Shown here: one piece after another, positions 26,138 through 34,312 of the stretch
Layout: each line of letters begins with the position of its first letter
How positions within the stretch are numbered: position 1 is the stretch's first letter
From: Hydrogenophaga sp040372165
GTDB taxonomy: Bacteria > Pseudomonadota > Gammaproteobacteria > Burkholderiales > Burkholderiaceae_C
Reading direction: 5' to 3'
DNA: 64,000 bases
NCBI RefSeq assembly: GCF_040372165.1
Contig: NZ_BAABWG010000003.1
Coordinates: 496,001 to 560,000, forward strand
Notes under the pieces: generated by a model
What the model was told of the DNA's origin: nothing
Database searches by the model: none
The model's input: the letters and a program-made list of their open reading frames with translations, nothing else
Translations under genes and position numbers: made by a program

Positions 26138-26949
26138 CCCCGTTGCGTGACACCACCTTCCGCAAGATCGTCAACCTCATGCACGAGATCTGCGGCCTGT
26201 CCTTCCCGGACAGCAAAAAGCCATTGATCGCTTCACGCCTGGCCCCGCGCATCCAGCGCCTGGGCATGGAAGACTACGATGAGTACGTGAGCCTGATCGA
26301 TTCGCCCCAGGCGGGCGGCGAGCTGCAGATGGCCATCGATCTGCTGACCACGAACGAGACCTACTTCTTTCGCGAGCAGCCTCATTTCGACCTGATGGAG
26401 CGCGACCTGATCGAGCGCAAGCTGCGCAATGTCTCGGTCTGGAGTGCCGCGTCCTCCTTTGGCGACGAGGCCTACAGCATTGCCATGCTCCTGGGCGACC
26501 TGCAACGCAAGGGCACGATCGATCCTCACTGGTCGATTCTGGGCACAGACATCAGCGACCGCGTCTTGCGCGCCGCCACGCAGGCGGTGTTTCCGGAAGA
26601 CCGCATGCGCGAGGTATCTGACGAAAGGCTCAAGCGCTATTGTCTCAAGGGCGAGGGCGAATCCGAAGGCCTGGTGCAGATCAAGCCCACCTTGCGGGAG
26701 AACGTGCACTTCGGGCGCCTGAACCTGACCGAGCCGATTGAGGATCTGGGTCCGTTCGATGTGGTTTTTCTTCGCAATGTGCTCATCTACTTCGATGGGC
26801 CGACAAAAGTGGAAGTGGTCGAACGGGTCACGTCCAGGCTCAAGCCGGGAGGGCTGTTCTTCATCGGAACGGCTGAAGGCCGCGTCAAGACAAAAACACG
26901 TCTCACCCCGCTCGGCCCCGGCGCGTTCCGCAAAGAGGCCGACGAATGA
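26134..26949 (+). CDS. cheR: Chemoreceptor glutamate methyltransferase CheR
   Basis: 271 residues. An N-terminal four-helix domain precedes the S-adenosylmethionine-dependent methyltransferase domain: TNETYFFREQPHFD, VWSAASSFGDEAYSIAM (AdoMet loop) and the motif FDVVFLRNVLIYFD are characteristic. In typical CheR the AdoMet loop reads CSTGEEPYS; here AASSFGDEAYS occupies that place. It methylates receptor glutamates using AdoMet, opposed by CheB. ATGA overlap with cheW and a 4-base overlap with cheD. Confidence 0.94.
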   Translation: MTPLRDTTFRKIVNLMHEICGLSFPDSKKPLIASRLAPRIQRLGMEDYDEYVSLIDSPQAGGELQMAIDLLTTNETYFFREQPHFDLMERDLIERKLRNVSVWSAASSFGDEAYSIAMLLGDLQRKGTIDPHWSILGTDISDRVLRAATQAVFPEDRMREVSDERLKRYCLKGEGESEGLVQIKPTLRENVHFGRLNLTEPIEDLGPFDVVFLRNVLIYFDGPTKVEVVERVTSRLKPGGLFFIGTAEGRVKTKTRLTPLGPGAFRKEADE

Positions 26950-27479
26950 ACGCGCTCGTCTCGAGCTATCGCCGGCGCACTGATCAGGCCATACTGCAGC
27001 AGGAGTCGCTTGGCCGGGTGTACGTGGTGCACCCGGGACAGGTGGCCACGGCCATGGCGGGTGAGCGCCTGGAGACTTTGCTGGGCTCTTGTGTGTCGGT
27101 CATTCTCACCGACCCTCGCCGCACCATTGGTGCGATGTGCCATATCGTCCATGTGGGCGTGCGAGGGGGCTCCGGCCACCTCAACGCTGCACACGGTTCG
27201 GTGGCGCTGCAGACCATGGAAGACATGTTGATGTCCGTGGGTGTCAACCCCGGCATGTGCCATGCCTACGTCTACGGTGGAGGAAACCAGTTTCCTACCT
27301 TGTACCGCCGCACCCATGTGGGCGCAAACAATGTTGCATGGGTGATGCACGCCTTGCAGCGCAAGCACATTCACATCGTGCATGCCGACGTCGGCGGTGA
27401 AGTCTACCGCCGGGTCCGCTGGATGGTCGGGCACGGTGCGCCTGACGTCAGTGCCACACCCATTCAGGGAGAAGAATGA
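26946..27479 (+). CDS. cheD: Chemoreceptor glutamine deamidase CheD
   Basis: 177 residues. The catalytic Cys49 in LLGSCVSVIL and His66 in GAMCHIVHV fit the CheD Cys-His-Thr active site. It deamidates receptor glutamines to glutamates so that they can be methylated. It overlaps cheR by 4 bases and cheB by 4 bases. Confidence 0.94.
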   Translation: MNALVSSYRRRTDQAILQQESLGRVYVVHPGQVATAMAGERLETLLGSCVSVILTDPRRTIGAMCHIVHVGVRGGSGHLNAAHGSVALQTMEDMLMSVGVNPGMCHAYVYGGGNQFPTLYRRTHVGANNVAWVMHALQRKHIHIVHADVGGEVYRRVRWMVGHGAPDVSATPIQGEE

Positions 27480-28537
27480 TGAGCATTCAGGTCTATGTGG
27501 TGGATGATTCCGCCGTGGTGCGGCAGACCATCATGCACTTGCTCGAGGGCGACCCCGAGCTGGAGCTGATCGGCAGTGCTCCCAACCCGCTGCTGGCCAA
27601 GCCAGCCATCGAGAAGCGGCCGCCTGACGTATTGCTGCTCGACATCGAGATGCCTGGCATGGACGGCTTGACGTTCCTGCGGCAGATCATGGACAGCAGC
27701 CCGATCCCGACGGTCATCTGCTCAACTCTGACGACCGATGGCAGCCGAATGGCGCTCGATGCGCTCGCTGCCGGTGCGGTGGCCGTGGTGGCAAAGCCCC
27801 GAATCGGCCTCAAACAGTTCCTCGAGGAATCCCGGCGCGAGCTGACCCAGACACTCAAGTCCGCCGCGCGGGCACGCCCCAGGCGGGTGAGTGCGCCTGT
27901 GGCAGGGCCGGCCAGCACGGCCGCCGCTGCCAAAGCGCCCGCTGCGGTGCTCCACGCGCTGTCGGTGAACAAACCGGTGGTCATCGGAGCATCCACCGGA
28001 GGCACCCAGGCCATCGAATCGGTGCTGACGGGATTGCCGGCCGACTGCCCGGGCATGGCCGTTGTGCTCCACATGCCGGAGAAATTCACCGCCATGTATG
28101 CCCAGCGCCTGGACACCTTGTGCGCCATGCGGGTCAAGGAGGCGAGAGACGGCGACCGGCTCGAGCGTGGACAGGTGCTCATTGCACCGGGTGGGCGGCA
28201 CATGCAGCTGCGCAAGGCGGCGGGCCAGTATTTTGTGGCCATCGCTGACGGGCCTCCCGTCAATCGCCACAAGCCTTCGGTGGATGTGCTGTTCCGCTCC
28301 GCGGCGGATTGTGCCGGCAGGGATGCGCTGGCCATCATCCTCACCGGCATGGGCGACGACGGCGCACGTGGCATGAAGGCGATGCACGACCTTGGCGCCC
28401 GCACCGTGGCGCAGGATGAAACCACCTGTGTGGTGTACGGCATGCCCAAGGAGGCGGTAGCGCTCGGGGCGGTGGACCGCGTGGTGCCGCTGCACCATGT
28501 GGCCGAGAACATCGTCGCTTTTGACGCACGCGGCTGA
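27476..28537 (+). CDS. cheB: Chemotaxis methylesterase/response regulator CheB
   Basis: 353 residues. N-terminal receiver with VVDDSAVVRQ, phospho-acceptor Asp in LLLDIEMPGMDG and Lys in VAKPR; an Ala/Pro-rich linker; then the methylesterase domain with IGASTGGTQAI (catalytic Ser), VVLHMPEKFT (catalytic His) and TGMGDDGARGM (catalytic Asp). It removes receptor methyl groups when phosphorylated by CheA. A second ATG lies at 27479. Last gene of the operon; no cheZ or motor genes follow. Confidence 0.95.
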   Translation: MMSIQVYVVDDSAVVRQTIMHLLEGDPELELIGSAPNPLLAKPAIEKRPPDVLLLDIEMPGMDGLTFLRQIMDSSPIPTVICSTLTTDGSRMALDALAAGAVAVVAKPRIGLKQFLEESRRELTQTLKSAARARPRRVSAPVAGPASTAAAAKAPAAVLHALSVNKPVVIGASTGGTQAIESVLTGLPADCPGMAVVLHMPEKFTAMYAQRLDTLCAMRVKEARDGDRLERGQVLIAPGGRHMQLRKAAGQYFVAIADGPPVNRHKPSVDVLFRSAADCAGRDALAIILTGMGDDGARGMKAMHDLGARTVAQDETTCVVYGMPKEAVALGAVDRVVPLHHVAENIVAFDARG

Positions 28538-28580
28538 GCGGGTGGTCATTGCCACGCAAGCCGGCTAAAATCATGGTCCC

Positions 28581-28735
28581 TCAAGGAGCGCTGCAGCGCC
28601 CGGCCTGCATGGCCAGGCGTCAGGCTTGAGTGAAGTGGCCTGCCGTTCAGGCGTCAGGCCCGCCGCAACACCCATGGGTGTCATGCGGTTGACCAACGGC
28701 GCTCACCAGCTATTGCCGTTCCGTTACTGGTGAGC
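28581..28735 (+). promoter_or_regulatory. S-adenosylhomocysteine (SAH) riboswitch with RBS-sequestering switch
   Basis: The 5' element AAGGAGCGCTGCAGCGCC and the 3' element AACGGCGCTCACC are the conserved ends of SAH riboswitches; GAGCGC (28586-28591) pairs with GCGCTC (28699-28704) as P1, enclosing the rest. Just downstream, GCTCACCAG (28701-28709) can instead pair perfectly with CTGGTGAGC (28727-28735), which contains the GGTGAG ribosome-binding site of metH. The two pairings share bases 28701-28704, so ligand binding should free the ribosome-binding site and turn translation on. This matches the known logic: SAH build-up raises methionine-cycle enzymes. Confidence 0.88.
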
Positions 28736-28738
28736 CCC

Positions 28739-31516
28739 ATGTCCGTTGATCCTGTCGATTCCACCTCTTCTGCCTCTGCGCCTGTCCCGCCGGTCGTCGT
28801 GCGCCCCATGCTGCTCTCCGGCCTGGAGCCGCTGAGCATTGGCGAGGACAGCCTGTTCGTCAACGTCGGCGAGCGCACCAACGTCACCGGCTCCAAAGCG
28901 TTTGCCCGCATGATCCTGGAGGGGCGCTATGAAGACGCCCTGGCGGTGGCCCGTCAACAGGTGGAAAACGGCGCCCAGATAGTCGACATCAACATGGACG
29001 AGGCCATGCTCGACAGCAAGGCCGCCATGGTGCGCTTCCTCAATCTGATCGCCAGCGAACCCGACATCGCCCGCGTGCCGATCATGATCGACTCGTCCAA
29101 ATGGGAAGTCATTGAAGCCGGCTTGCAGTGCATCCAGGGCAAGGGCGTGGTCAATTCCATCTCCATGAAGGAAGGCGTTGACGAGTTCAAGCGCCAGGCC
29201 CGGCTGATCCAGCGCTACGGCGCGGCCACTGTGGTGATGGCTTTTGACGAAAAGGGCCAGGCCGACACCTACGAGCGCAAGATCGAGATCTGCGAGCGTG
29301 CCTACCGCATCCTGGTCGATGAAGTCGGCTTTCCGCCCGAAGACATCATCTTCGACCCGAACATCTTCGCCATTGCCACCGGCATTGCCGAGCACGACAA
29401 CTATGCGGTGGACTTCATCGAGGCCACGCGCTGGATCAAAGAGCACCTGCCCGGCGCCAAGGTCAGTGGTGGCGTGTCCAACGTGTCCTTCAGCTTTCGC
29501 GGCAACGAGCCGGTGCGCGAAGCCATTCACACCGTGTTCCTCTACCACGCCATCCAGGCGGGCATGGACATGGGCATCGTCAACGCCGGCATGGTCGGTG
29601 TGTACGACGAACTTGAGCCCGAGCTGCGCGAGCGTGTGGAAGACGTGGTGCTCAACCGCCGACCTGATGCCGGCGAGCGCCTGATCGAGATTGCCGAAAG
29701 CGCCAAGGGCGCTGCCAAGGACGACACCAAGAAGAATGAATGGCGCGGCCTGCCGATTCGCGAGCGGCTCACCCATGCACTGGTGCGCGGCATCAACGAC
29801 CACATCACTGAAGACACGGAAGAGATGTGGCAACTCATCAGGGCCGATGGCGGACGCCCGCTGGCCGTGATCGAAGGCCCGCTGATGGACGGCATGAACG
29901 TGGTCGGCGACCTGTTCGGTGCCGGCAAGATGTTCCTGCCCCAGGTGGTCAAAAGCGCCCGCGTGATGAAGCAGGCCGTGGCCCACCTGATGCCCTACAT
30001 CGAGGAAGAAAAGCGCCAGCTCGAAGCCGCCGGTGCCGATGTCCGCTCCAAGGGCAAGATTGTGATCGCCACCGTCAAGGGCGATGTGCACGACATCGGC
30101 AAGAACATCGTCACCGTAGTGCTCCAGTGCAACAACTTTGAGGTCGTCAACATGGGCGTGATGGTGCCCTGGCAGGACATCCTGACCAAGGCCAAGGAAG
30201 AGGGCGCCGACATCATCGGCCTCTCGGGTCTGATTACCCCCAGCCTCGAAGAAATGCAGGTGGTGGCAACCGAGATGCAGAAGGACCCTTACTTCCGCGA
30301 CAAGGCGATGCCGCTGCTCATCGGTGGCGCCACCACCAGCCGCGTGCACACCGCGGTGAAGATTTCACCCCACTACACCGGCCCCGTGGTCTATGTGCCT
30401 GATGCCTCACGCAGCGTGAGCGTGGCCCAGGGCCTGATCGGCGACGGCCGCGTGCAGTACATCGCCGAGCTCAATGCCGACTACGAACGCGTTCGCCAGC
30501 AGCACGCCAACAAGAAAGTCGTGCCGATGTGGCCGCTGGAGAAGGCGCGTGCCAATGCCACGCCGGTGGACTTCTCCGTCGCGCCAGCTGTTCCCAAATT
30601 CATCGGTCGCCGCGTGTTCAGGAATTTCGACCTGGCCGAGGCCGCCAGGTACATCGACTGGGGCCCTTTCTTCCAGACCTGGGACCTGGCTGGCCCGTTC
30701 CCTGCCATCCTGGATGACGAGGTGGTGGGAGAGCAGGCGCGCAAGGTCTATGCTGACGCCCAGGCCATGCTCAAGAAGATCATCGAAGGGCGCTGGCTCA
30801 CCGCCAATGCCGTGATTGGCCTGTACCCGGCCAACCGCGTGGATGACGATGACATCGCGATCTACGCCGATGAAACGCGTGCAGAACCCGTGATGACGTG
30901 GCACGGCCTGCGTCAGCAAACCGAGAAGCAGGAAATCGACGGCCCGGACGGAAAGCCGGTGATGCGTCCCAGTCGCTGCCTGGCCGACTTCATCGCGCCC
31001 AAAGGCGTTGCAGCCGACTACATCGGTCTTTTTGCCGTGACGGCTGGCATTGGTGCCGACAAGCGGGCCCAGGCTTTTGCCGATGCGCACGACGACTACA
31101 ACGCCATCATGCTCAAGTCGCTGGCGGACCGGCTGGCCGAAGCCATGGCCGAATGCATGCATGAGCGCGTGCGAAAAGACTTGTGGGGCTATGCCGGTGG
31201 GGAGTCCCTGAGCAACGAAGAGCTGATCAAGGAAAAATATGTCGGCATCCGCCCGGCACCTGGCTATCCGGCTTGCCCGGATCACAGCGTCAAGGGGGCC
31301 ATGTTTGACCTGCTGCAGGCGCAGGAAATCGGCATGGCACTGACGGAAAGCCTCGCCATGACACCGGCGGCCAGTGTCAGTGGCTTCTATTTCAGCCACC
31401 CGCAAAGCACTTATTTCAATGTGGGCAAGGTGGGCGATGACCAGGTGGCCGATCTGGCGCGGCGCAGCGGCGTCGATGAGTCGGCCTTGCGGACCCGCCT
31501 GGCACCGAATCTGTGA
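28739..31516 (+). CDS. metH: Cobalamin-dependent methionine synthase lacking the homocysteine domain
   Basis: 925 residues; full MetH is about 1200. The homocysteine/zinc domain is missing and the protein begins at the pterin (methyltetrahydrofolate) domain: VGERTNVTGSKAFARMI, INMDEAMLDSKAAM and SGGVSNVSFSFRGNEPVREA. The cap and cobalamin domains follow, with DVHDIGKNI giving the cobalt-ligating His, and the reactivation domain ends with RPAPGYPACPDHSVK that binds AdoMet. It transfers the methyl group of methyltetrahydrofolate to cob(I)alamin, and with a separate homocysteine subunit makes methionine. Upstream is cheB, so that subunit must lie outside the window. ATG 28739 is set by the riboswitch-controlled ribosome-binding site. 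Confidence 0.95.
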   Translation: MSVDPVDSTSSASAPVPPVVVRPMLLSGLEPLSIGEDSLFVNVGERTNVTGSKAFARMILEGRYEDALAVARQQVENGAQIVDINMDEAMLDSKAAMVRFLNLIASEPDIARVPIMIDSSKWEVIEAGLQCIQGKGVVNSISMKEGVDEFKRQARLIQRYGAATVVMAFDEKGQADTYERKIEICERAYRILVDEVGFPPEDIIFDPNIFAIATGIAEHDNYAVDFIEATRWIKEHLPGAKVSGGVSNVSFSFRGNEPVREAIHTVFLYHAIQAGMDMGIVNAGMVGVYDELEPELRERVEDVVLNRRPDAGERLIEIAESAKGAAKDDTKKNEWRGLPIRERLTHALVRGINDHITEDTEEMWQLIRADGGRPLAVIEGPLMDGMNVVGDLFGAGKMFLPQVVKSARVMKQAVAHLMPYIEEEKRQLEAAGADVRSKGKIVIATVKGDVHDIGKNIVTVVLQCNNFEVVNMGVMVPWQDILTKAKEEGADIIGLSGLITPSLEEMQVVATEMQKDPYFRDKAMPLLIGGATTSRVHTAVKISPHYTGPVVYVPDASRSVSVAQGLIGDGRVQYIAELNADYERVRQQHANKKVVPMWPLEKARANATPVDFSVAPAVPKFIGRRVFRNFDLAEAARYIDWGPFFQTWDLAGPFPAILDDEVVGEQARKVYADAQAMLKKIIEGRWLTANAVIGLYPANRVDDDDIAIYADETRAEPVMTWHGLRQQTEKQEIDGPDGKPVMRPSRCLADFIAPKGVAADYIGLFAVTAGIGADKRAQAFADAHDDYNAIMLKSLADRLAEAMAECMHERVRKDLWGYAGGESLSNEELIKEKYVGIRPAPGYPACPDHSVKGAMFDLLQAQEIGMALTESLAMTPAASVSGFYFSHPQSTYFNVGKVGDDQVADLARRSGVDESALRTRLAPNL

Positions 31517-31638
31517 TGGTTTGGCGCCGTTGGCGCCGAAAGTCTGAATTTGCGACGATGAGCCGGAAGGGTATATGCTGACCCTCGGCCCCTCATCGCG
31601 CAAAATGGCGACCTTGAACGTTCCTGCTGCCAAGGCCC

Positions 31639-32484
31639 ATGACCATGACCGAGACCCCGAACGCCGCCCCTGCCACTTCCCCTGCCGCGGCACCTGCGTC
31701 CACCAAGCCGCGTTCGCTGGCGCTGGTGACGGGTGCTTCGTCCGGTATTGGTCACGATCTGGCTGAGGTGCTGGCCCGGGAGGGCTACGACCTGGTCATC
31801 ACGGCGCGCCGGGCCGACGCCCTGGCATCCAATGCAGCCGAATGGGAGGCGCGCTACCGCACGCGTGTCCATGTGGTGGCGGTCGATCTTCAACAGCCGG
31901 ATGGGCCACAGCAGCTGTTTGATCAGGTGCAGGCGGCTGGTTTGCGCCCCCGGATCCTGGTCAACAACGCCGGTGTGGGCGTGTTTGGCACGTTCAAAGA
32001 CACCCCGATGGGCCCGGATCTCGGGCTGATGCAGCTCAATATGACCAGCCTGGTGGCTGTGACCAAACTGTTCTTGCCGGGTGTTCTGGCCCAGCGTGGC
32101 CGCATTTTGAACGTGGCGTCCACCGCGGCATATCAGCCGGGCCCCGGGATGGCGCTTTACTTTGCATCCAAGGCCTTTGTCCTGCATTTCTCCGAAGCTC
32201 TGCATGCCGAGCTTGACCGCGATGGCGTGAGCGTGACGACGCTGTGTCCGGGCCCGACCACCACAGGGTTCAAGGGGGCTGCGGGCATGGACAAATCCGG
32301 CCTGTTCAGGACGCCATGGGTGGCCACTCCCATGAAGGTGGCGGAGGCGGGCTATCGGGCCATGATCGAAGGCAAGCGCGAGTGCATTCCAGGCCTGATG
32401 AACTGGATGCTGGCCAAGGGTGGCGCCTTCATGCCGCGGGCCATGGTGATCCGGCTGGCCGATGTCATGATGCGCGAGAGCTGA
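31639..32484 (+). CDS. Short-chain dehydrogenase/reductase
   Basis: 281 residues with an Ala/Pro-rich leader of about 25 residues, then a classical SDR: cofactor loop VTGASSGIG, ARRADAL (basic residue suggesting NADP), NNAGVG, catalytic Ser in NVASTAA, and Tyr-x-x-x-Lys in YFASKAF. The FFSEALHAEL-like helix and CPGPTTTGF follow. The substrate is unknown; the DltE-like pattern suggests a lipid or keto-acyl compound. An alternative ATG lies two codons downstream. Between metH and this gene a 6-bp stem GGCGCC/GGCGCC (31523-31537) is the only structure seen. Confidence 0.88.
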   Translation: MTMTETPNAAPATSPAAAPASTKPRSLALVTGASSGIGHDLAEVLAREGYDLVITARRADALASNAAEWEARYRTRVHVVAVDLQQPDGPQQLFDQVQAAGLRPRILVNNAGVGVFGTFKDTPMGPDLGLMQLNMTSLVAVTKLFLPGVLAQRGRILNVASTAAYQPGPGMALYFASKAFVLHFSEALHAELDRDGVSVTTLCPGPTTTGFKGAAGMDKSGLFRTPWVATPMKVAEAGYRAMIEGKRECIPGLMNWMLAKGGAFMPRAMVIRLADVMMRES

Positions 32485-32657
32485 CACGAAACACGCCTTT
32501 CGGGAGAGGGGTGCCGTCTGGCGGCAAAGACTGCCGTCAGGCAGAGGGTGTTGGCTCAGGGTCACAGAACGGAAAGGTTCGGGCTTTCTGCGAGCAGGGC
32601 CTGTGATACAAAATCCGTTCCAAGACAAAGAGACTGCCTGGCAGCCTTCCCTTTCGC

Positions 32658-33530
32658 ATGTCCAATACGTGCCCCTCGTGTGGGGCGGAGAACCGAGACA
32701 AAGCCCGTTTCTGCACCCGGTGCGCTGGCCCGCTGGAGCCCGTGTTCCCCGCTGCAGGCGAAGGTGATGCGCAGCGCGAGCGCAGCAAGAAGCGCAGAGC
32801 CGGCAGGCGCAGGCGAGGCCATGGCAACGGCAATGGGGCCATGGCCTGGCTGGGTGACCAGCGTGCATGGCTGCCTGTTGCCCTGCTGTTTGCAGGTGCG
32901 ATTCTGTTGATGACCCTCTGGCTCGGCTGGGGCGGGGGCGAAGACGATGCCGGCGCTGTTCGGCCCGTCATGAATACCTCTTCCCCGCCGACGGATGCCC
33001 CCGCACCTTCTGCGGACGTCGACCCGTCGCCGTCGTCCGCCGACGCCTCTGGGCAGGCTTCGGCAATCTCGGCCGCACTGGAAAAAGAAACGGCCGAGGC
33101 CGAGCGTCGTCTGCGTGAGTCGGTGGAAAAGCTGCGCCAGGAAGACGAAGTGCGTTCGGCAGAAAAGGCGCGCCGCAGGAACGAAGCACTCGAAGCGCGG
33201 GAAGAGCTGCAGCGCAAGGAGCAGGCACGCAAGGTAGCCAGGTCGGATGCAGCGCGGCGCGCTGCCCAGCGCAAGGCGGCGGAAGAAGAAGCGGCGGCGG
33301 CCGGCGCCAGCACTGCCCCAGCGGCCCCGGTGGCGGAAGCGGCGCCAACGCCACCGCCTGAGCCGGCGCCCGCCCGTCCCGACGTGCGCGCCGCTTGCGC
33401 AGCAGAGACCAATTTCTTCTCGCGGGATCTCTGTCACATCCGCGAGTGCAAAAAGGCCGCCAATCGCCAGGACCCGGTGTGTGTGAAATACCGGGAAATG
33501 AACCGGTCCGGGCGCATTGGCAATCTGTAG
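32658..33530 (+). CDS. Zinc-ribbon, single-span membrane protein with coiled coil
   Basis: 290 residues, not recognised as a named family. It starts with a zinc ribbon (CPSCGAENRDKARFCTRC), followed by a strongly basic stretch (about 42-58), one membrane helix (about 72-92), a Pro/Ser linker and a long charged Ala/Glu/Arg coiled coil (about 135-215), then an Ala/Pro linker. The end, CAAETNFFSRDLCHIRECKK...DPVCVKYREM, has five cysteines and resembles C-terminal segments of several Burkholderiales membrane proteins. The C-terminal part is probably periplasmic. Another frame on the opposite strand is open but lacks any motif. Confidence 0.75.
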   Translation: MSNTCPSCGAENRDKARFCTRCAGPLEPVFPAAGEGDAQRERSKKRRAGRRRRGHGNGNGAMAWLGDQRAWLPVALLFAGAILLMTLWLGWGGGEDDAGAVRPVMNTSSPPTDAPAPSADVDPSPSSADASGQASAISAALEKETAEAERRLRESVEKLRQEDEVRSAEKARRRNEALEAREELQRKEQARKVARSDAARRAAQRKAAEEEAAAAGASTAPAAPVAEAAPTPPPEPAPARPDVRAACAAETNFFSRDLCHIRECKKAANRQDPVCVKYREMNRSGRIGNL

Positions 33531-33732
33531 GTGATGTGCGGTATCGGTCGATTGGGGAGGGGCTGATCGAAAGCGCAGGTTCGTCGGCTCTTTGCGCCAG
33601 GCCGGCAACGCTTTGAGATCAGACCCGGCCGGCGCGCGCATGCAATGCCAGTACGCCACCACATTTGGGAATCTGTGGCAGCCACTGGCCTGAGCGGGTG
33701 GCGTCCTTTCTTGTTCTCGATAGTGCGAACCG

Positions 33733-34236
33733 TCAGGATCGCGTGTAGCGCTGCACTGTGGCGCCGCTCACGTTGGGCCGGAGTGTCAGCACATTGCCCT
33801 CAATCGTGTAGTTGGCGGTCCCGTTTTCGATGATGCTGATGGGAGTGGATACGCCGCCAGCGGTGATCGCGCCCTCATTGCGCGCATTCGTGATGGTGAT
33901 CTTCTCGGACGTGGCGGCATAGTTGCCGCTGGAGCGCAGGGTGATGGTGCCCGTGATGCCCTCAGGGAAACGACACGTTCCGTTGAGATCCTGGTTGAAG
34001 GTTCCGTCGGCCTTGAACACAAGGTTGACCGGCCCACTGCAACTGCCCCGGACACCGGAAAAGGTGGACGGGTTGTCGGCCATGATTCTGGCGATGTCGG
34101 TGGTCCAGTTGCCCACCAGCCCGGTACCGCTGCCTTCTTCTTCAGACGAGTCGTCGCTGGAGCCGCCTCCGCAGGCCGCCACGGATGCACCGAGCACCAG
34201 GGCTGCAAGCCAGCGGGTGAATGGAAAGAGTTTCAT
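33733..34236 (-). CDS. Small putative lipoprotein
   Basis: 167 residues. The leader MKLFPFTRWLAALVLGASVAAC ends in a lipobox-like VAAC, and the mature part begins with a Gly/Ser/Asp/Glu linker CGGGSSDDSSEEE as in many outer-membrane lipoproteins. The rest (GNWTTDIARIM, FKADGTFNQDLNGTC, NYTIEGNVLTLRPN) looks like a lipocalin/META-like beta-barrel fold of unknown function. ATG 34236 has AGGAG upstream. Monocistronic. Confidence 0.75.
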   Translation of the reverse strand: MKLFPFTRWLAALVLGASVAACGGGSSDDSSEEEGSGTGLVGNWTTDIARIMADNPSTFSGVRGSCSGPVNLVFKADGTFNQDLNGTCRFPEGITGTITLRSSGNYAATSEKITITNARNEGAITAGGVSTPISIIENGTANYTIEGNVLTLRPNVSGATVQRYTRS

Positions 34237-34312
34237 TTGGTTGCTCCTGTGGATGAGAGTCGTCATACCTTCATCCTAGGATTGACCCCGGCCCTCCTGC
34301 CAGTGACATTTG

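Noticed and set aside
32537..33412. Long minus-strand open frame opposite the zinc-ribbon membrane protein
   Set aside because: It is Ser/Ala/Arg-rich without motifs and mirrors codon structure of the plus-strand gene, which has a zinc ribbon, a membrane helix and conserved-looking cysteines.
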